Part shown: one piece after another, positions 1 through 9,451 of the stretch
Numbering within the stretch: position 1 is the first letter of the stretch
How the letters are laid out: every line of letters begins with the position of its first letter
Assembly (NCBI GenBank): GCA_946188105.1
Contig: CAMHTQ010000001.1
Location: 21,026 to 85,025, forward strand
DNA: 64,000 nucleotides
Direction of reading: 5' to 3'
DNA from: an uncultured Alphaproteobacteria bacterium
GTDB taxonomy: Bacteria > Pseudomonadota > Alphaproteobacteria > Rs-D84
Notes under the pieces: model-generated
The model's database searches: none
Told to the model about the DNA's origin: nothing
The model's input: the letters and a program-made list of their open reading frames with translations, nothing else
Position numbers and translations under genes: made by a program

Positions 1-1
1 T

Positions 2-373
2 GATTTGGTTGTGTCTAATCCGCCATATTTCACAGGCACCCCTGCACACAACAACCCCCAGGCTCACCATAATACAGATTTAATAAAATGGACCAAACGT
101 TGCATTGCACGTGTTCGCCCACGCGGATATTTTTGCACAATCGTTGACGCCAGCCGCATGTCCGACATAATCGATGTTTTGAACACAAACTTTGGGGATA
201 TTACCATTTTTCCTTTATTTGGTTCAAAAAACACCGCAGAACGAGTAATTATCCGCTGTCGTGCCGGCACAAACGGGGGATGTATCGTCCATTCTGGTAT
301 TTCAATGAATTGTGACGCAATTTTGCGTGATGGCTTGACTATTCAGAATTTTTTGTCTAACATACACTCATAA
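2..373 (+). CDS. N6-adenine methyltransferase, TrmN6-like, C-terminal part (5' truncated by window edge)
   Basis: Reading frame enters the window as DLVVSNPPYF, the NPPY motif of N6-adenine MTases; ends at a stop immediately before the next gene. Confidence 0.65.
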   Translation, partial: DLVVSNPPYFTGTPAHNNPQAHHNTDLIKWTKRCIARVRPRGYFCTIVDASRMSDIIDVLNTNFGDITIFPLFGSKNTAERVIIRCRAGTNGGCIVHSGISMNCDAILRDGLTIQNFLSNIHS

Positions 374-1650
374 TGATAAACTTTATAGCAAGATATTTTT
401 CATCTGTATGGTCATTTATCACATGGCCATTTCGCGCATTGTGGAAAATAATTGTCCGGATTTTTCCACCACGCGAATTTACTGTGATGGATACACCACG
501 CGGAAATGTTTACAGTTTTAATCAAAGTACATTTTGGCGATTTACTAAATTTGTTGGCAAAGTAGGGCTGATTGTGTGGGCTTCGTGGTCCACTTATGTT
601 TTTATATACCACCGCCCAATGTTGCAAAAAAGAACGCAACAATTACAACAAGAACGCGAATATCACGACAGACAAGTAATCGATTTACAGGCATATTTAA
701 GCAAGTTTAATGAACTAACTCGTGAATTAATTGACATCGATGACAAAATCACAAACACAAAAAAATTATCTGATGCAGAACGTGAAAAACTTAACAATTC
801 ACGCGTCAAAGTTTGGGGCGAATTAGACTTTTTAAAAAGTCGTGTTGCTAACATTTTTGCCGCCCGCGATTACAATCCAGAATATTTAAAAATTGCTGAT
901 TTATCCGTTGAATACGACATGGTTCGTGCAGAAAATGAAACAATTAAACAACGCAACGAACAAATGTTGGAAAATATGAACATTATTTCCGAGGCAGATT
1001 CCGAAATCGTAAATTCTATATCTAAACTGGCATCTGATAATATCAAAGAATTACGTCAACATTTAAGCAAAATAAATTCCACACTCTTGTCACTGGGATT
1101 ACAAGAACAAAAACTGATTGAAAGCGCAAACAAATATTCCAGTCCTGTTGTAAACAATATGTTCACTCCTATTGTATTTAAATCCGAGGTTGATACAAAA
1201 TACAAACAATTGGCATCCAATTTGGAAATGTGGGCAGGATTGGCAAAGTTATCAAAAGTTTTACCGATGGGTTCACCGGTTAAAAACTCTCGTATAACAT
1301 CTGGTTATGGAATGCGCCAAGATCCATTTACCCAGGTTCCAAAACAACACCGCGGAATTGACTTTGCTGGTAAAATCGGCACAGAATTATCCGCCGTGGC
1401 ACCTGGACGTGTTGTATCTGTGGGCGAACGCAGTGGTTATGGTTTAACCGTTGAAATCGATCATGGACTGGGCTTTTCAACATTGTATGCCCATTTGTCC
1501 AAGGCATTGGTATCCAGGGGTGACTGGGTCAGACCCGGCAGCATAGTTGGATTAGGTGGTTCATCTGGACGTTCTACGGGCGCCCATCTGCACTATGAAA
1601 TCAGATACAAAGGCAACCAGTTTAACCCGGCCAAATTTGTAAAAGAATAA
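373..1650 (+). CDS. Membrane-anchored M23 (LytM) peptidase with coiled coil
   Basis: TM segment, long coiled coil, then RITSGYGMRQDPF..HRGIDFAGKIGT...YAHLSK...GRSTGAHLHYEIR typical of M23. Confidence 0.9.
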   Translation: MINFIARYFSSVWSFITWPFRALWKIIVRIFPPREFTVMDTPRGNVYSFNQSTFWRFTKFVGKVGLIVWASWSTYVFIYHRPMLQKRTQQLQQEREYHDRQVIDLQAYLSKFNELTRELIDIDDKITNTKKLSDAEREKLNNSRVKVWGELDFLKSRVANIFAARDYNPEYLKIADLSVEYDMVRAENETIKQRNEQMLENMNIISEADSEIVNSISKLASDNIKELRQHLSKINSTLLSLGLQEQKLIESANKYSSPVVNNMFTPIVFKSEVDTKYKQLASNLEMWAGLAKLSKVLPMGSPVKNSRITSGYGMRQDPFTQVPKQHRGIDFAGKIGTELSAVAPGRVVSVGERSGYGLTVEIDHGLGFSTLYAHLSKALVSRGDWVRPGSIVGLGGSSGRSTGAHLHYEIRYKGNQFNPAKFVKE

Positions 1651-1685
1651 AAGATAAAAGAACCAAGGAAGAAGGGAAAAGAAAA

Positions 1686-2045
1686 ATGCTAGCATTTACA
1701 AACGCAGACGAAAAACAATCACCAACCGTTATTGGTGCAGGGTGCAAAGTGACGGGCGACATAAATTCAGATTTGACAGTCCAAGTCCATGGCACCGTTC
1801 ATGGAAATATAACCGCTTCTATTGTTGTCATAGGGCGGGGCGGTCATGTAATTGGCGATGTATTTACCGAAACATTATTTTTACATGGTGATTTAAACGG
1901 TTCTGCAACTGTAAATACTGCAAACATATTCAGTAATGCTCGTATGAACGGAACATTAAAATACCGCACATTAAATATTACCAGCAACACCGAATTAGAA
2001 TGTAAACTCAGCAAACGCAAAGACAAAGGACAAGAACATGAATAA
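1686..2045 (+). CDS. Bactofilin (polymer-forming cytoskeletal protein)
   Basis: Beta-helical pattern VIGAGCKVTGDINSDLTVQVHGTVHGNITA...GHVIGDVFTETLFLHGDLNGS; adjacent to M23 gene. Confidence 0.85.
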   Translation: MLAFTNADEKQSPTVIGAGCKVTGDINSDLTVQVHGTVHGNITASIVVIGRGGHVIGDVFTETLFLHGDLNGSATVNTANIFSNARMNGTLKYRTLNITSNTELECKLSKRKDKGQEHE

Positions 2046-2481
2046 AATATCAAAAGTTTTCCTGGGTGCTGATCATCGTGGGGTTGGCGTAAAATTATAC
2101 CTGATTGAAATGTTAAATGCTGCAGGTTATGAAACAATTGATTTAGGCACAAACGATGTTGATACACCTGTTGATTTTCCAGATATCGCTGCAAAATTGG
2201 CTGATGCCATGATTGACACAACAGATACTCGTGGCATTTTAATCTGTGGAACAGGCGCCGGTATGGAAATCGCTGCGAACCGTTATAAACATTTGCGTGC
2301 ATCTCGTTGCGAAAGACCAGAACAGGCACGCGACGATCGTTTCCATGACGATATAAACGTTTTAACATTGGCTGCAGACGACATCGATATAGAAGTCGCA
2401 TATCTGTGTGTCCAGGCATTTTTAGAAAGTCCATTTGACTCTTCAGAAAAACGTCGTCGCAGATTAGAAAAAATATCTTAA
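2038..2481 (+). CDS. rpiB: Ribose-5-phosphate isomerase B (RpiB/LacAB family)
   Basis: GADHRGVGVKLYL...TRGILICGTGAGMEIAANRYKHLRAS. Confidence 0.85.
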   Translation: MNKISKVFLGADHRGVGVKLYLIEMLNAAGYETIDLGTNDVDTPVDFPDIAAKLADAMIDTTDTRGILICGTGAGMEIAANRYKHLRASRCERPEQARDDRFHDDINVLTLAADDIDIEVAYLCVQAFLESPFDSSEKRRRRLEKIS

Positions 2482-2487
2482 ATCAAA

Positions 2488-3456
2488 ATGTCCCACACAA
2501 TAACATTATCACGACCGTTTTACAGTCCAATCCAAGAGCTGAATTACGCATGTTATAAAAACAAAAATTATGCGTTTCGGTTTGATAATCTGTGGGACAG
2601 ATATGATTTTCTGCTTTCCAATAACCTTGTAACACGTGAACAATGCACACCTGAATTTATGATACATTGTCTTGATTTATTTAATTCTGGTTGGTGCCTG
2701 AAACATTTTTTGAATATTCTTGGCGAAGAGCAAATCCCAGAACACATAAAAATATATGCAATGCAAAAAGACACTTGGGGCAGTGCATTGGGACTTTTGC
2801 AACACCCATCCGATAAAGTTATCGAAGCCGCACTGAAATCCGCAGGGCAATCTATTGAATATGTCAAAACTCCAACAAAACGCCAAAAATTGTTGGCGGT
2901 GCAGTATTCCACAGAAACACCGGACTTGATTACAAAAATAGAAAAACCAACAATTCAAATGCAGAAAATTCATGTCTCAAAATATATTGACGGCATAGAT
3001 TATATAAAAAATCCCTCTGAATCTGTAAAAATTGCAGCAACAAAAGCTCATGGAACACAAGTTTTAAAACAAAAAAACATGCAAAATGCATCTGAACAAG
3101 TTTTATTAACCGCTATCAGTTATACACTTAGTACAGAATTAGATTGTTATTTAAAATATATTCCACACCCGAATCAGAAAATTATGTGTGCCATACGTCA
3201 CCAAATCAATATGAACAAAGAACGTATAAAACAATGGGAATTAGAACGCGCCCAAGACCACAATCAACATTCTTGCGAAAGTGAATTACAATCTTTACGT
3301 CGCATACTGATAGCATCAGGTCATATTGAACAAGTGGTACAAATTGGAAACAAATATTACCGAGATGAACAATCACAAATCCAAGCCTTAAAAGTTTTAC
3401 ACGACCAAACAAGGCACCAAGAACTGATGATGTTGTTGGGCGAAAAAACAATGTAA
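2488..3456 (+). CDS. Helical-repeat protein (DUF4116-like degenerate repeats)
   Basis: Repeated pattern HPSDKVIEAALKSAGQSIEYVKTPT / NPSESVKIAATKAHG / NASEQVLLTAI / HPNQKIMCAI. Confidence 0.5.
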   Translation: MSHTITLSRPFYSPIQELNYACYKNKNYAFRFDNLWDRYDFLLSNNLVTREQCTPEFMIHCLDLFNSGWCLKHFLNILGEEQIPEHIKIYAMQKDTWGSALGLLQHPSDKVIEAALKSAGQSIEYVKTPTKRQKLLAVQYSTETPDLITKIEKPTIQMQKIHVSKYIDGIDYIKNPSESVKIAATKAHGTQVLKQKNMQNASEQVLLTAISYTLSTELDCYLKYIPHPNQKIMCAIRHQINMNKERIKQWELERAQDHNQHSCESELQSLRRILIASGHIEQVVQIGNKYYRDEQSQIQALKVLHDQTRHQELMMLLGEKTM

Positions 3457-3480
3457 AACCCACCATTTTGGCGAATTTTT

Positions 3481-3954
3481 TTATCTATAACATTTATATA
3501 ACATAAATACCGTAGGCTGATGCTTTTTCCACCAATCTATATTTATTTTGAAATTTTTATATCTGTCGGAATCTGTATAATATTCCTGTATAGCTTGTTC
3601 ATACATATCATGAATGTTTTGCTTTTGTAAAATCTTGATTTCGTGCGCACCACATTGATAAATTCCCGTACTATCCTGACATCTTTGTTTTATAACATCG
3701 GTAAGTGGTTGTATTTGATATATTCTGGCATCCAGTAAATGATGGGTCAATTTTGTATGCCATAACATAGTGTCAAATGCTCCTTGGGCAAAATGGAAAC
3801 AAGAATTACCCAGCATACATTTTGGATCATCTGGTCTATACTTACTTTGGTCTGATGCCGTAAAAATCGTTCCATATGGTATATTAAATACATCAACACT
3901 GGCACCATACAAATCTGTAAAAAAAGATGTCTTTGTAACAATTTTGTAATACAT
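3481..3954 (-). CDS. Hypothetical protein
   Basis: 157-aa ORF without a competing conserved ORF; no recognised family. Confidence 0.55.
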   Translation of the reverse strand: MYYKIVTKTSFFTDLYGASVDVFNIPYGTIFTASDQSKYRPDDPKCMLGNSCFHFAQGAFDTMLWHTKLTHHLLDARIYQIQPLTDVIKQRCQDSTGIYQCGAHEIKILQKQNIHDMYEQAIQEYYTDSDRYKNFKINIDWWKKHQPTVFMLYKCYR

Positions 3955-3965
3955 AGATGTATTCT

Positions 3966-4445
3966 TTATTTTGTAAAACTATCTTTCAATAATTTATTAA
4001 CGGCTGGATTATATTGGAAAAACTTGCTGGTGCCTGGAATAATATAATCCGCCAATTTAGCACCCGCTGGCAATTCTGTTTGTGAAATTGTTTTTTCAAA
4101 ATCTATATCAGGACGTTTTAAATCGTTATTGCCACGAAACTTTTTAACATACGGACAAAACCCAGGAACAGGGTATTCGTTTTTCAAAGTATTCGGTGTT
4201 ACAGGCGAACCATCCAATTCAGCACAACTGGGCCCAGAAACATTACCGTCACGTTTCGCATATTCGGCATTATAACAATGGCACTTGCGCGTTTTCTGAT
4301 CCAACTGGGCGCAACGCACATTAGTCATATAAACACGACCCATATGCACAACCTTTAGCAAACAACATAATCCACATTGTTCGCAAATAGATTCCCATTC
4401 TGGCGTTCCTGGTAAAATATTTTCAGTTTGCTTGCATTGTTGCAT
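3966..4445 (-). CDS. YcgN/YkgJ-like cysteine cluster protein (UPF0260)
   Basis: WESICEQCGLCCLLKV...RCAQLDQKTRKCHCY; start chosen at MQQCKQ with GAGGTG upstream. Confidence 0.85.
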   Translation of the reverse strand: MQQCKQTENILPGTPEWESICEQCGLCCLLKVVHMGRVYMTNVRCAQLDQKTRKCHCYNAEYAKRDGNVSGPSCAELDGSPVTPNTLKNEYPVPGFCPYVKKFRGNNDLKRPDIDFEKTISQTELPAGAKLADYIIPGTSKFFQYNPAVNKLLKDSFTK

Positions 4446-4536
4446 AATAACACCTCTCGACAAAAATATAGTATAAAATTTATTTTTATCAAGTTTTAAT
4501 ATGCATTTCAAAAAGAAAAATTTCGAACAAAATCAA

Positions 4537-4857
4537 TTATTCGAACATAATAGAATACAAAATCATACTGCCAATAATCATCGCGATTACTTGTGGTCCA
4601 ATTCTCCAAAACATTTTCTTAAAAAATGTATCCCACACATCTTTTGTTACGAAATAATCGGGCGCAGTAAATCTCCGGAAAGAATCACCAATTTTATACG
4701 CACCAAAACTGACCGGCACACAAAACAGGAAATACCAAAACCCAGCGCCATCCGCCGCGGCACAAGAAATCAAAGCCCAAAAAACCGCGATTCCCCAAAT
4801 CTTAGATTCTTCGACTGGTTTATTTTTAACTTCACCTTTGTTTATATTTGCACCCAT
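4537..4857 (-). CDS. Small membrane protein, hypothetical
   Basis: 106-aa ORF with two hydrophobic segments, directly downstream of leuS on the same strand; GGTGG upstream of start. Confidence 0.6.
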   Translation of the reverse strand: MGANINKGEVKNKPVEESKIWGIAVFWALISCAAADGAGFWYFLFCVPVSFGAYKIGDSFRRFTAPDYFVTKDVWDTFFKKMFWRIGPQVIAMIIGSMILYSIMFE

Positions 4858-4907
4858 TTTTCACCACCTTGGTTATTAAAACCGCCCATAGAATAGGGCG
4901 GTAAAAT

Positions 4908-7307
4908 TTACTTTTTCACAACAAAGTTAACCAACTTTTTTGGAACGACAATTGTTTTAATAATCGTTGCACCATCCAGTTGTTTGACCGCATTTTGCTT
5001 TGCTGTTTCGACCAAGTCAGATTCGGCAATGTCCACCGGTACAACAAAGTCCCGCACACGTTTGCCATTAACTGACACAACAATAGTCATATCGGTATCT
5101 GCCATTTTTGATGCATCTGCGACTGGCCATTTTTCGAACACCAACAAATTTTTATTACCCAATTTTTCCCACATCTCTTCTGTTAAATGTGGTGCAAATG
5201 GATTCAGCATTTGAATCAAAACAGAATAGGCCGCAACAGGCATTTTACCACCTGGGAATGCATTGATAAATTCCATCATTCCCGAAATAGCAGTATTGAA
5301 ATTCATATTTTCAATTCTGTCAGTTACATCAGCAATCAAACGATTGACTAATTTTTCTTGTGCCTCGGTCAAAGGTTCATCTGTTAAATTATCCGCAAAT
5401 GCCTCGACACGTTTTAAAAATCTTTGCACACCCGACAGGGCACCCTCGGACCAGATTGTATTATTTTTCCATGGCCCCAAAGACAATATAGCAACACGTG
5501 ACGCATCGGCACCAACACGATCCAGTAATTCAGAAACCTGGAACCCGTTACCACGTGATTTAGACATTTTGTATCCATCACTGCCCAACACTAAACCTTG
5601 GGCTGTACGTTTTTTATATGGCTCTGGGGTATTTACCAAACTCAAATCATACAATGCATGATGCCAAAAACGAGAATAAATCAAATGGCGGGTATTATGT
5701 TCATGTCCACCGTTATAATGTGTAACCGGCATCCAATTTTCCATCTGTTTACGTGAACAAAATTCCGCATCATTTTTTGGATCCAAATAACGCAGATAAT
5801 ACCACGAAGATCCCGCCCATCCCGGCATAGTATCTGTTTCACGGGTTGCCGCACCGCCACACACCGGACAAGTTGTTTTAACCCAATCAGTCGCTCTGGC
5901 CAATGGACTTTCGCCATCATCGGTTGGTTTATAATCTGTCATATATGGTTGCATCACAGGTAATTGGTCATCTGGCACAGGTTGCCAACCACATTTTTCG
6001 CAATGTACAAGTGGAATTGGTTCACCCCAATACATTTGACGAGAAAATCCCCAATCTTTTAATTTATACTTGGTTGTGCCACGAGCAAATCCATGTTCAG
6101 ATCCATATTTAATTGCGGCATCAATTGCATCTTGTTTTCCCATACCGTTTAAAAATTCAGAATTGATATGTTCGCCATCGCCTTCCCAAACCGCATCAGG
6201 TTCACCACCGGCAAGCACAGGAATAATTTCCAAACCAAACTTCTTGGCAAAATCCCAGTCACGAGAATCATGTGCCGGCACCGCCATAATTGTTCCATAC
6301 GCATAATCGACCAAAACATAGTCCGATGTAAACACAGGTATTTCACGTCCATTAAATGGATTTATTGCGGCAATTCCTTCCAGTTTAACACCAGTTTTTT
6401 CTTTGGAAGCATCTGTTCTTTCAATTTCACTTTTTGCCACAGAATCTTTGATATATTGTTCAACCGCCGCCGCATTTTTAATACGACCATCATCCAACCA
6501 TTTACGCAACAGTTTATGTTCAGGTGCAATAACACAGAATGTAACACCGAATATAGTATCCACACGAGTTGTATAAACCGTCATAACATCATCACCGACA
6601 CGAAAATCGACATCGGCACCGTGTGATTTTCCAATCAGGTTGATTTCGTCTTTTTTGACACGTTCATCAAAATCTAAATCTTTTAATCCATTCAGCAATT
6701 TATCAGCATATTTTGATAAGGCCAAATTCCATTGCATTTTGACTTTCTTTTCGACCTGACCATGACAACGATCACAGCAACCATCTTCTAACTCTTCATT
6801 AGTCAGGGTAGTGCGACAATTAGGGCACCAATTCATAGGCAATTCAGATTTATATGCCAATCCATTTTTAAAGAATTGGATAAACATCCATTGTGTCCAT
6901 TTAATATATTCAGGATCCGATGTCGCAACACGAGTTTCAGGATTCACCGACCAACCGGCCTGGTCAATAACCGCCGCATAAGATTTTTTTAATTCAGTTG
7001 CGATATCCGCAGGGTGCTTGCCAATTTTTGTAGCATAATGTTCTGCGGTAATTCCCATTGCATCAAAACCCATAGGGAACAAAACATCATACCCTTGGTG
7101 ACGGCGAAAACGCGACATAACATCCATACCGGTATAAATCAATAAATGACCCGCATGCAACCCAGTTCCAGACAAAAATGGAAATTCCACTAAATTATAA
7201 TAACGTGGCTTGGAATCGTCATTTTTTGGCACAAATGCACGTTCATCACGCCAGCGTTTTTGCCATTTGGCCTCACGTTCTATAACTTTTTTCATATCAT
7301 CAGTCAT
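4908..7307 (-). CDS. leuS: Leucyl-tRNA synthetase
   Basis: Class I signature LSGTGLHAGHLLIYTGMDVMSRFRRHQGYDVLFPMGFDA and KMSKSRGN; 799 aa. Confidence 0.98.
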   Translation of the reverse strand: MTDDMKKVIEREAKWQKRWRDERAFVPKNDDSKPRYYNLVEFPFLSGTGLHAGHLLIYTGMDVMSRFRRHQGYDVLFPMGFDAMGITAEHYATKIGKHPADIATELKKSYAAVIDQAGWSVNPETRVATSDPEYIKWTQWMFIQFFKNGLAYKSELPMNWCPNCRTTLTNEELEDGCCDRCHGQVEKKVKMQWNLALSKYADKLLNGLKDLDFDERVKKDEINLIGKSHGADVDFRVGDDVMTVYTTRVDTIFGVTFCVIAPEHKLLRKWLDDGRIKNAAAVEQYIKDSVAKSEIERTDASKEKTGVKLEGIAAINPFNGREIPVFTSDYVLVDYAYGTIMAVPAHDSRDWDFAKKFGLEIIPVLAGGEPDAVWEGDGEHINSEFLNGMGKQDAIDAAIKYGSEHGFARGTTKYKLKDWGFSRQMYWGEPIPLVHCEKCGWQPVPDDQLPVMQPYMTDYKPTDDGESPLARATDWVKTTCPVCGGAATRETDTMPGWAGSSWYYLRYLDPKNDAEFCSRKQMENWMPVTHYNGGHEHNTRHLIYSRFWHHALYDLSLVNTPEPYKKRTAQGLVLGSDGYKMSKSRGNGFQVSELLDRVGADASRVAILSLGPWKNNTIWSEGALSGVQRFLKRVEAFADNLTDEPLTEAQEKLVNRLIADVTDRIENMNFNTAISGMMEFINAFPGGKMPVAAYSVLIQMLNPFAPHLTEEMWEKLGNKNLLVFEKWPVADASKMADTDMTIVVSVNGKRVRDFVVPVDIAESDLVETAKQNAVKQLDGATIIKTIVVPKKLVNFVVKK

Positions 7308-8238
7308 ATTGGTATCCTTTATTGAAAATATCGCACCAACAAATTTTATACAGATTTCTGACGAATTTCAAGATTTTTATATATAAAAACGTTCTGGATA
7401 TTTCGCATTTTTGAACCATTTTTATAAATTTTGACGGTTACAGCAGGGCAAACACCATTTTTTATCACACAAAACACTCGCAAACCCGCAGAAATCTGGG
7501 CTTTTTTAACAAAAATTTGGCAAAGCAGGGCGATTTTTTGTAAAATTTTGACCAAAAACCGCTTTTTTGGGGATTTTTACAATTTTCATGATTTTGGCAA
7601 TTTTACTTAAAATTCATATTTTCAATTTTAATCCTCAAAAATACAAAATTTTGCATTTTTTATAAAAATTTGAAAAAAATTTATTTTCACAACCAAATTT
7701 TATAGAAACCAAACAAAATTCTTATAAAACCAGCAGAAACTATAGGATTCCACAGATTACACACAACACAACAACATTATACAAATTCGCCCCAGACCAT
7801 ATTTTCTGCGACTTTCAGCCGTTTTTATACGCGAAATATTCTGATCGATTTTCAGGCCGATGAATATTAAAAACCGTATAATTGGACGTCCAGATGCCTG
7901 AAAATCGATTGGATTTCAGCGACATTCAGATAATTTCAGCAATATAAATATACGAACGCAACGACAAAGGCGCCACAACCATAGGAATAAAATTCCAGCA
8001 AACACAGAACAGGTTGATTATACGCAATATTTTTAACAAAATTCCGCCAAAACCCGCCAAATTTCATCAATATTTAGCCACAAACAACGCATTTTAACCA
8101 ATATTATTATAACCCCAGCCACATTTCACCACACCAAACTATACATAATATACATTATGCGCCTTTTTAATATAATAAAATATAAATGAAGACCGCCATC
8201 CCCCGCGGTCTTCGCCCTGTTAAAAACCAAATAAAAAA

Positions 8239-8261
8239 TGCCACGTTTTTTTGACGTGGCA
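8239..8261 (-). terminator. Intrinsic terminator downstream of mscL
   Basis: Perfect 8-bp stem TGCCACGT/ACGTGGCA followed (minus strand) by a T run. Confidence 0.8.
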
Positions 8262-8283
8262 CCCATAAAAAAATATTTACAAA

Positions 8284-8787
8284 TTATTTTTTAATCTTGG
8301 CAACCTTTTTTGCCGCCTTGGCAACCTTACCCACCTTTGCTGTCAAACTCTTGATACCTTTTGCCAATTCGGTCTCTTCTGCTTCCCCTATTTCCTCTGG
8401 TTTTACGGCAGAACAGCAATATGGACATTTTGTAGCCAATTTGCTAATAGATTGTTGGCAATATGGGCATGCGTGTGTTGTAACTGGCTGTTTTGAACGT
8501 GCCTTGGCAGCAATACGCACAATTAAGAATACAGCAAACATTGTTATCAAGAAACTGATTACCGCATTCAAGAATAAACCAATACTGATTGCAGAATCCG
8601 CCCCCAGAGTGATTTTCCATGCAGAAAAGTCAATTCCGCCAATCAACAATCCAATCGGTGGCATCATAACATCTTTGACCAATGAATTCACAACCGATGT
8701 CATCACCGAACCAACGATGATACCAACAGCCATGTCGATTGCATTACCGCGATTTATAAAAGTTTTAAAGTCTTTAAGCATACCCAT
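8284..8787 (-). CDS. mscL: Large-conductance mechanosensitive channel with C-terminal zinc ribbon
   Basis: MLKDFKTFINRGNAIDMAVGIIVGSVMTSVVNSLVKDVMMPPIGLLIGG; C-terminal CPYCQQSISKLATKCPYCCSAV. Confidence 0.95.
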   Translation of the reverse strand: MGMLKDFKTFINRGNAIDMAVGIIVGSVMTSVVNSLVKDVMMPPIGLLIGGIDFSAWKITLGADSAISIGLFLNAVISFLITMFAVFLIVRIAAKARSKQPVTTHACPYCQQSISKLATKCPYCCSAVKPEEIGEAEETELAKGIKSLTAKVGKVAKAAKKVAKIKK

Positions 8788-8854
8788 TTTTCTATCCTTT
8801 TTGTTTTGTTGTGTTTTTATTGTCCTGATATTGCTATCAAGTGTTAGAATTCCC

Positions 8855-9418
8855 CTATTTATCTGACTTTTTGCCCTTTTGATATTGTGCCAAAGCCCCC
8901 AATACCGCCGCCAATGTTTTTCGCAAACTTTCATCATGGGTTTCAACCATTATATTAGCCATGGCATAGGTATCATACCGTTCATTTATCAATTGGGATA
9001 ATATAACCCGACTGTCATTATTTAATAATTGTGGTCTGGTACGGCGGAAATTAGTGCGTTTAACCAATAAATCCAAATCCGCCTTTAACCAAATGCTTGT
9101 CGCCTTGTCCAAAACCATTTCACGCACAGCCGGTGTGATAAATGCACCCTCGCCTGTGGAAACAACCTTGATACGTGGTTCAGAATCCAACAACCGTTCA
9201 ATCACAGATTTTTCAACGCGTCTGAATTCTTGTTCGCCATACATAGCAAAAATATCAACCACGCTGCATCCGGCGGCCTTTTCTATCTCTTTATCAGAAT
9301 CAACAAATGGAATCCCCAATGCCCTGGACAATGCACGGCCCACAGATGTTTTGCCAACCCCCATCAGCCCCACCATAACAATAGGTTTGTTTAATATAAT
9401 CTTTTGGTTCTTTATCAT
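8855..9418 (-). CDS. aroK: Shikimate kinase
   Basis: GLMGVGKTSVGRALSRALGIPFVDSDKEIE...FRRVE. Confidence 0.93.
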   Translation of the reverse strand: MIKNQKIILNKPIVMVGLMGVGKTSVGRALSRALGIPFVDSDKEIEKAAGCSVVDIFAMYGEQEFRRVEKSVIERLLDSEPRIKVVSTGEGAFITPAVREMVLDKATSIWLKADLDLLVKRTNFRRTRPQLLNNDSRVILSQLINERYDTYAMANIMVETHDESLRKTLAAVLGALAQYQKGKKSDK

Positions 9419-9451
9419 ATTTTAAACTATATCACATAAATTTAGTCGTTT

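Noticed and set aside
1844-2434. 196-aa minus-strand ORF
   Set aside because: Antisense to bactofilin and rpiB, which have clear family signatures
4908-7350. T-box or leader-peptide control of leuS and trpS by analogy to hisS/lysS
   Set aside because: No T-box motif, no Leu-rich or Trp-containing mini-ORF and no attenuator hairpin seen in their leaders
7346-7555. 69-aa ORF upstream of leuS as possible leader/gene
   Set aside because: AT-rich random-looking composition, no SD, no enrichment of Leu codons near a terminator
7310-8280. Replication origin
   Set aside because: AT-rich and dyad-containing, but no convincing DnaA boxes (TTATNCACA) or dnaA/parAB/gidA neighbours; left only as an unexplained noncoding region
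8297-8866. 189-aa plus-strand ORF
   Set aside because: Antisense to mscL; composition consistent with shadow ORF
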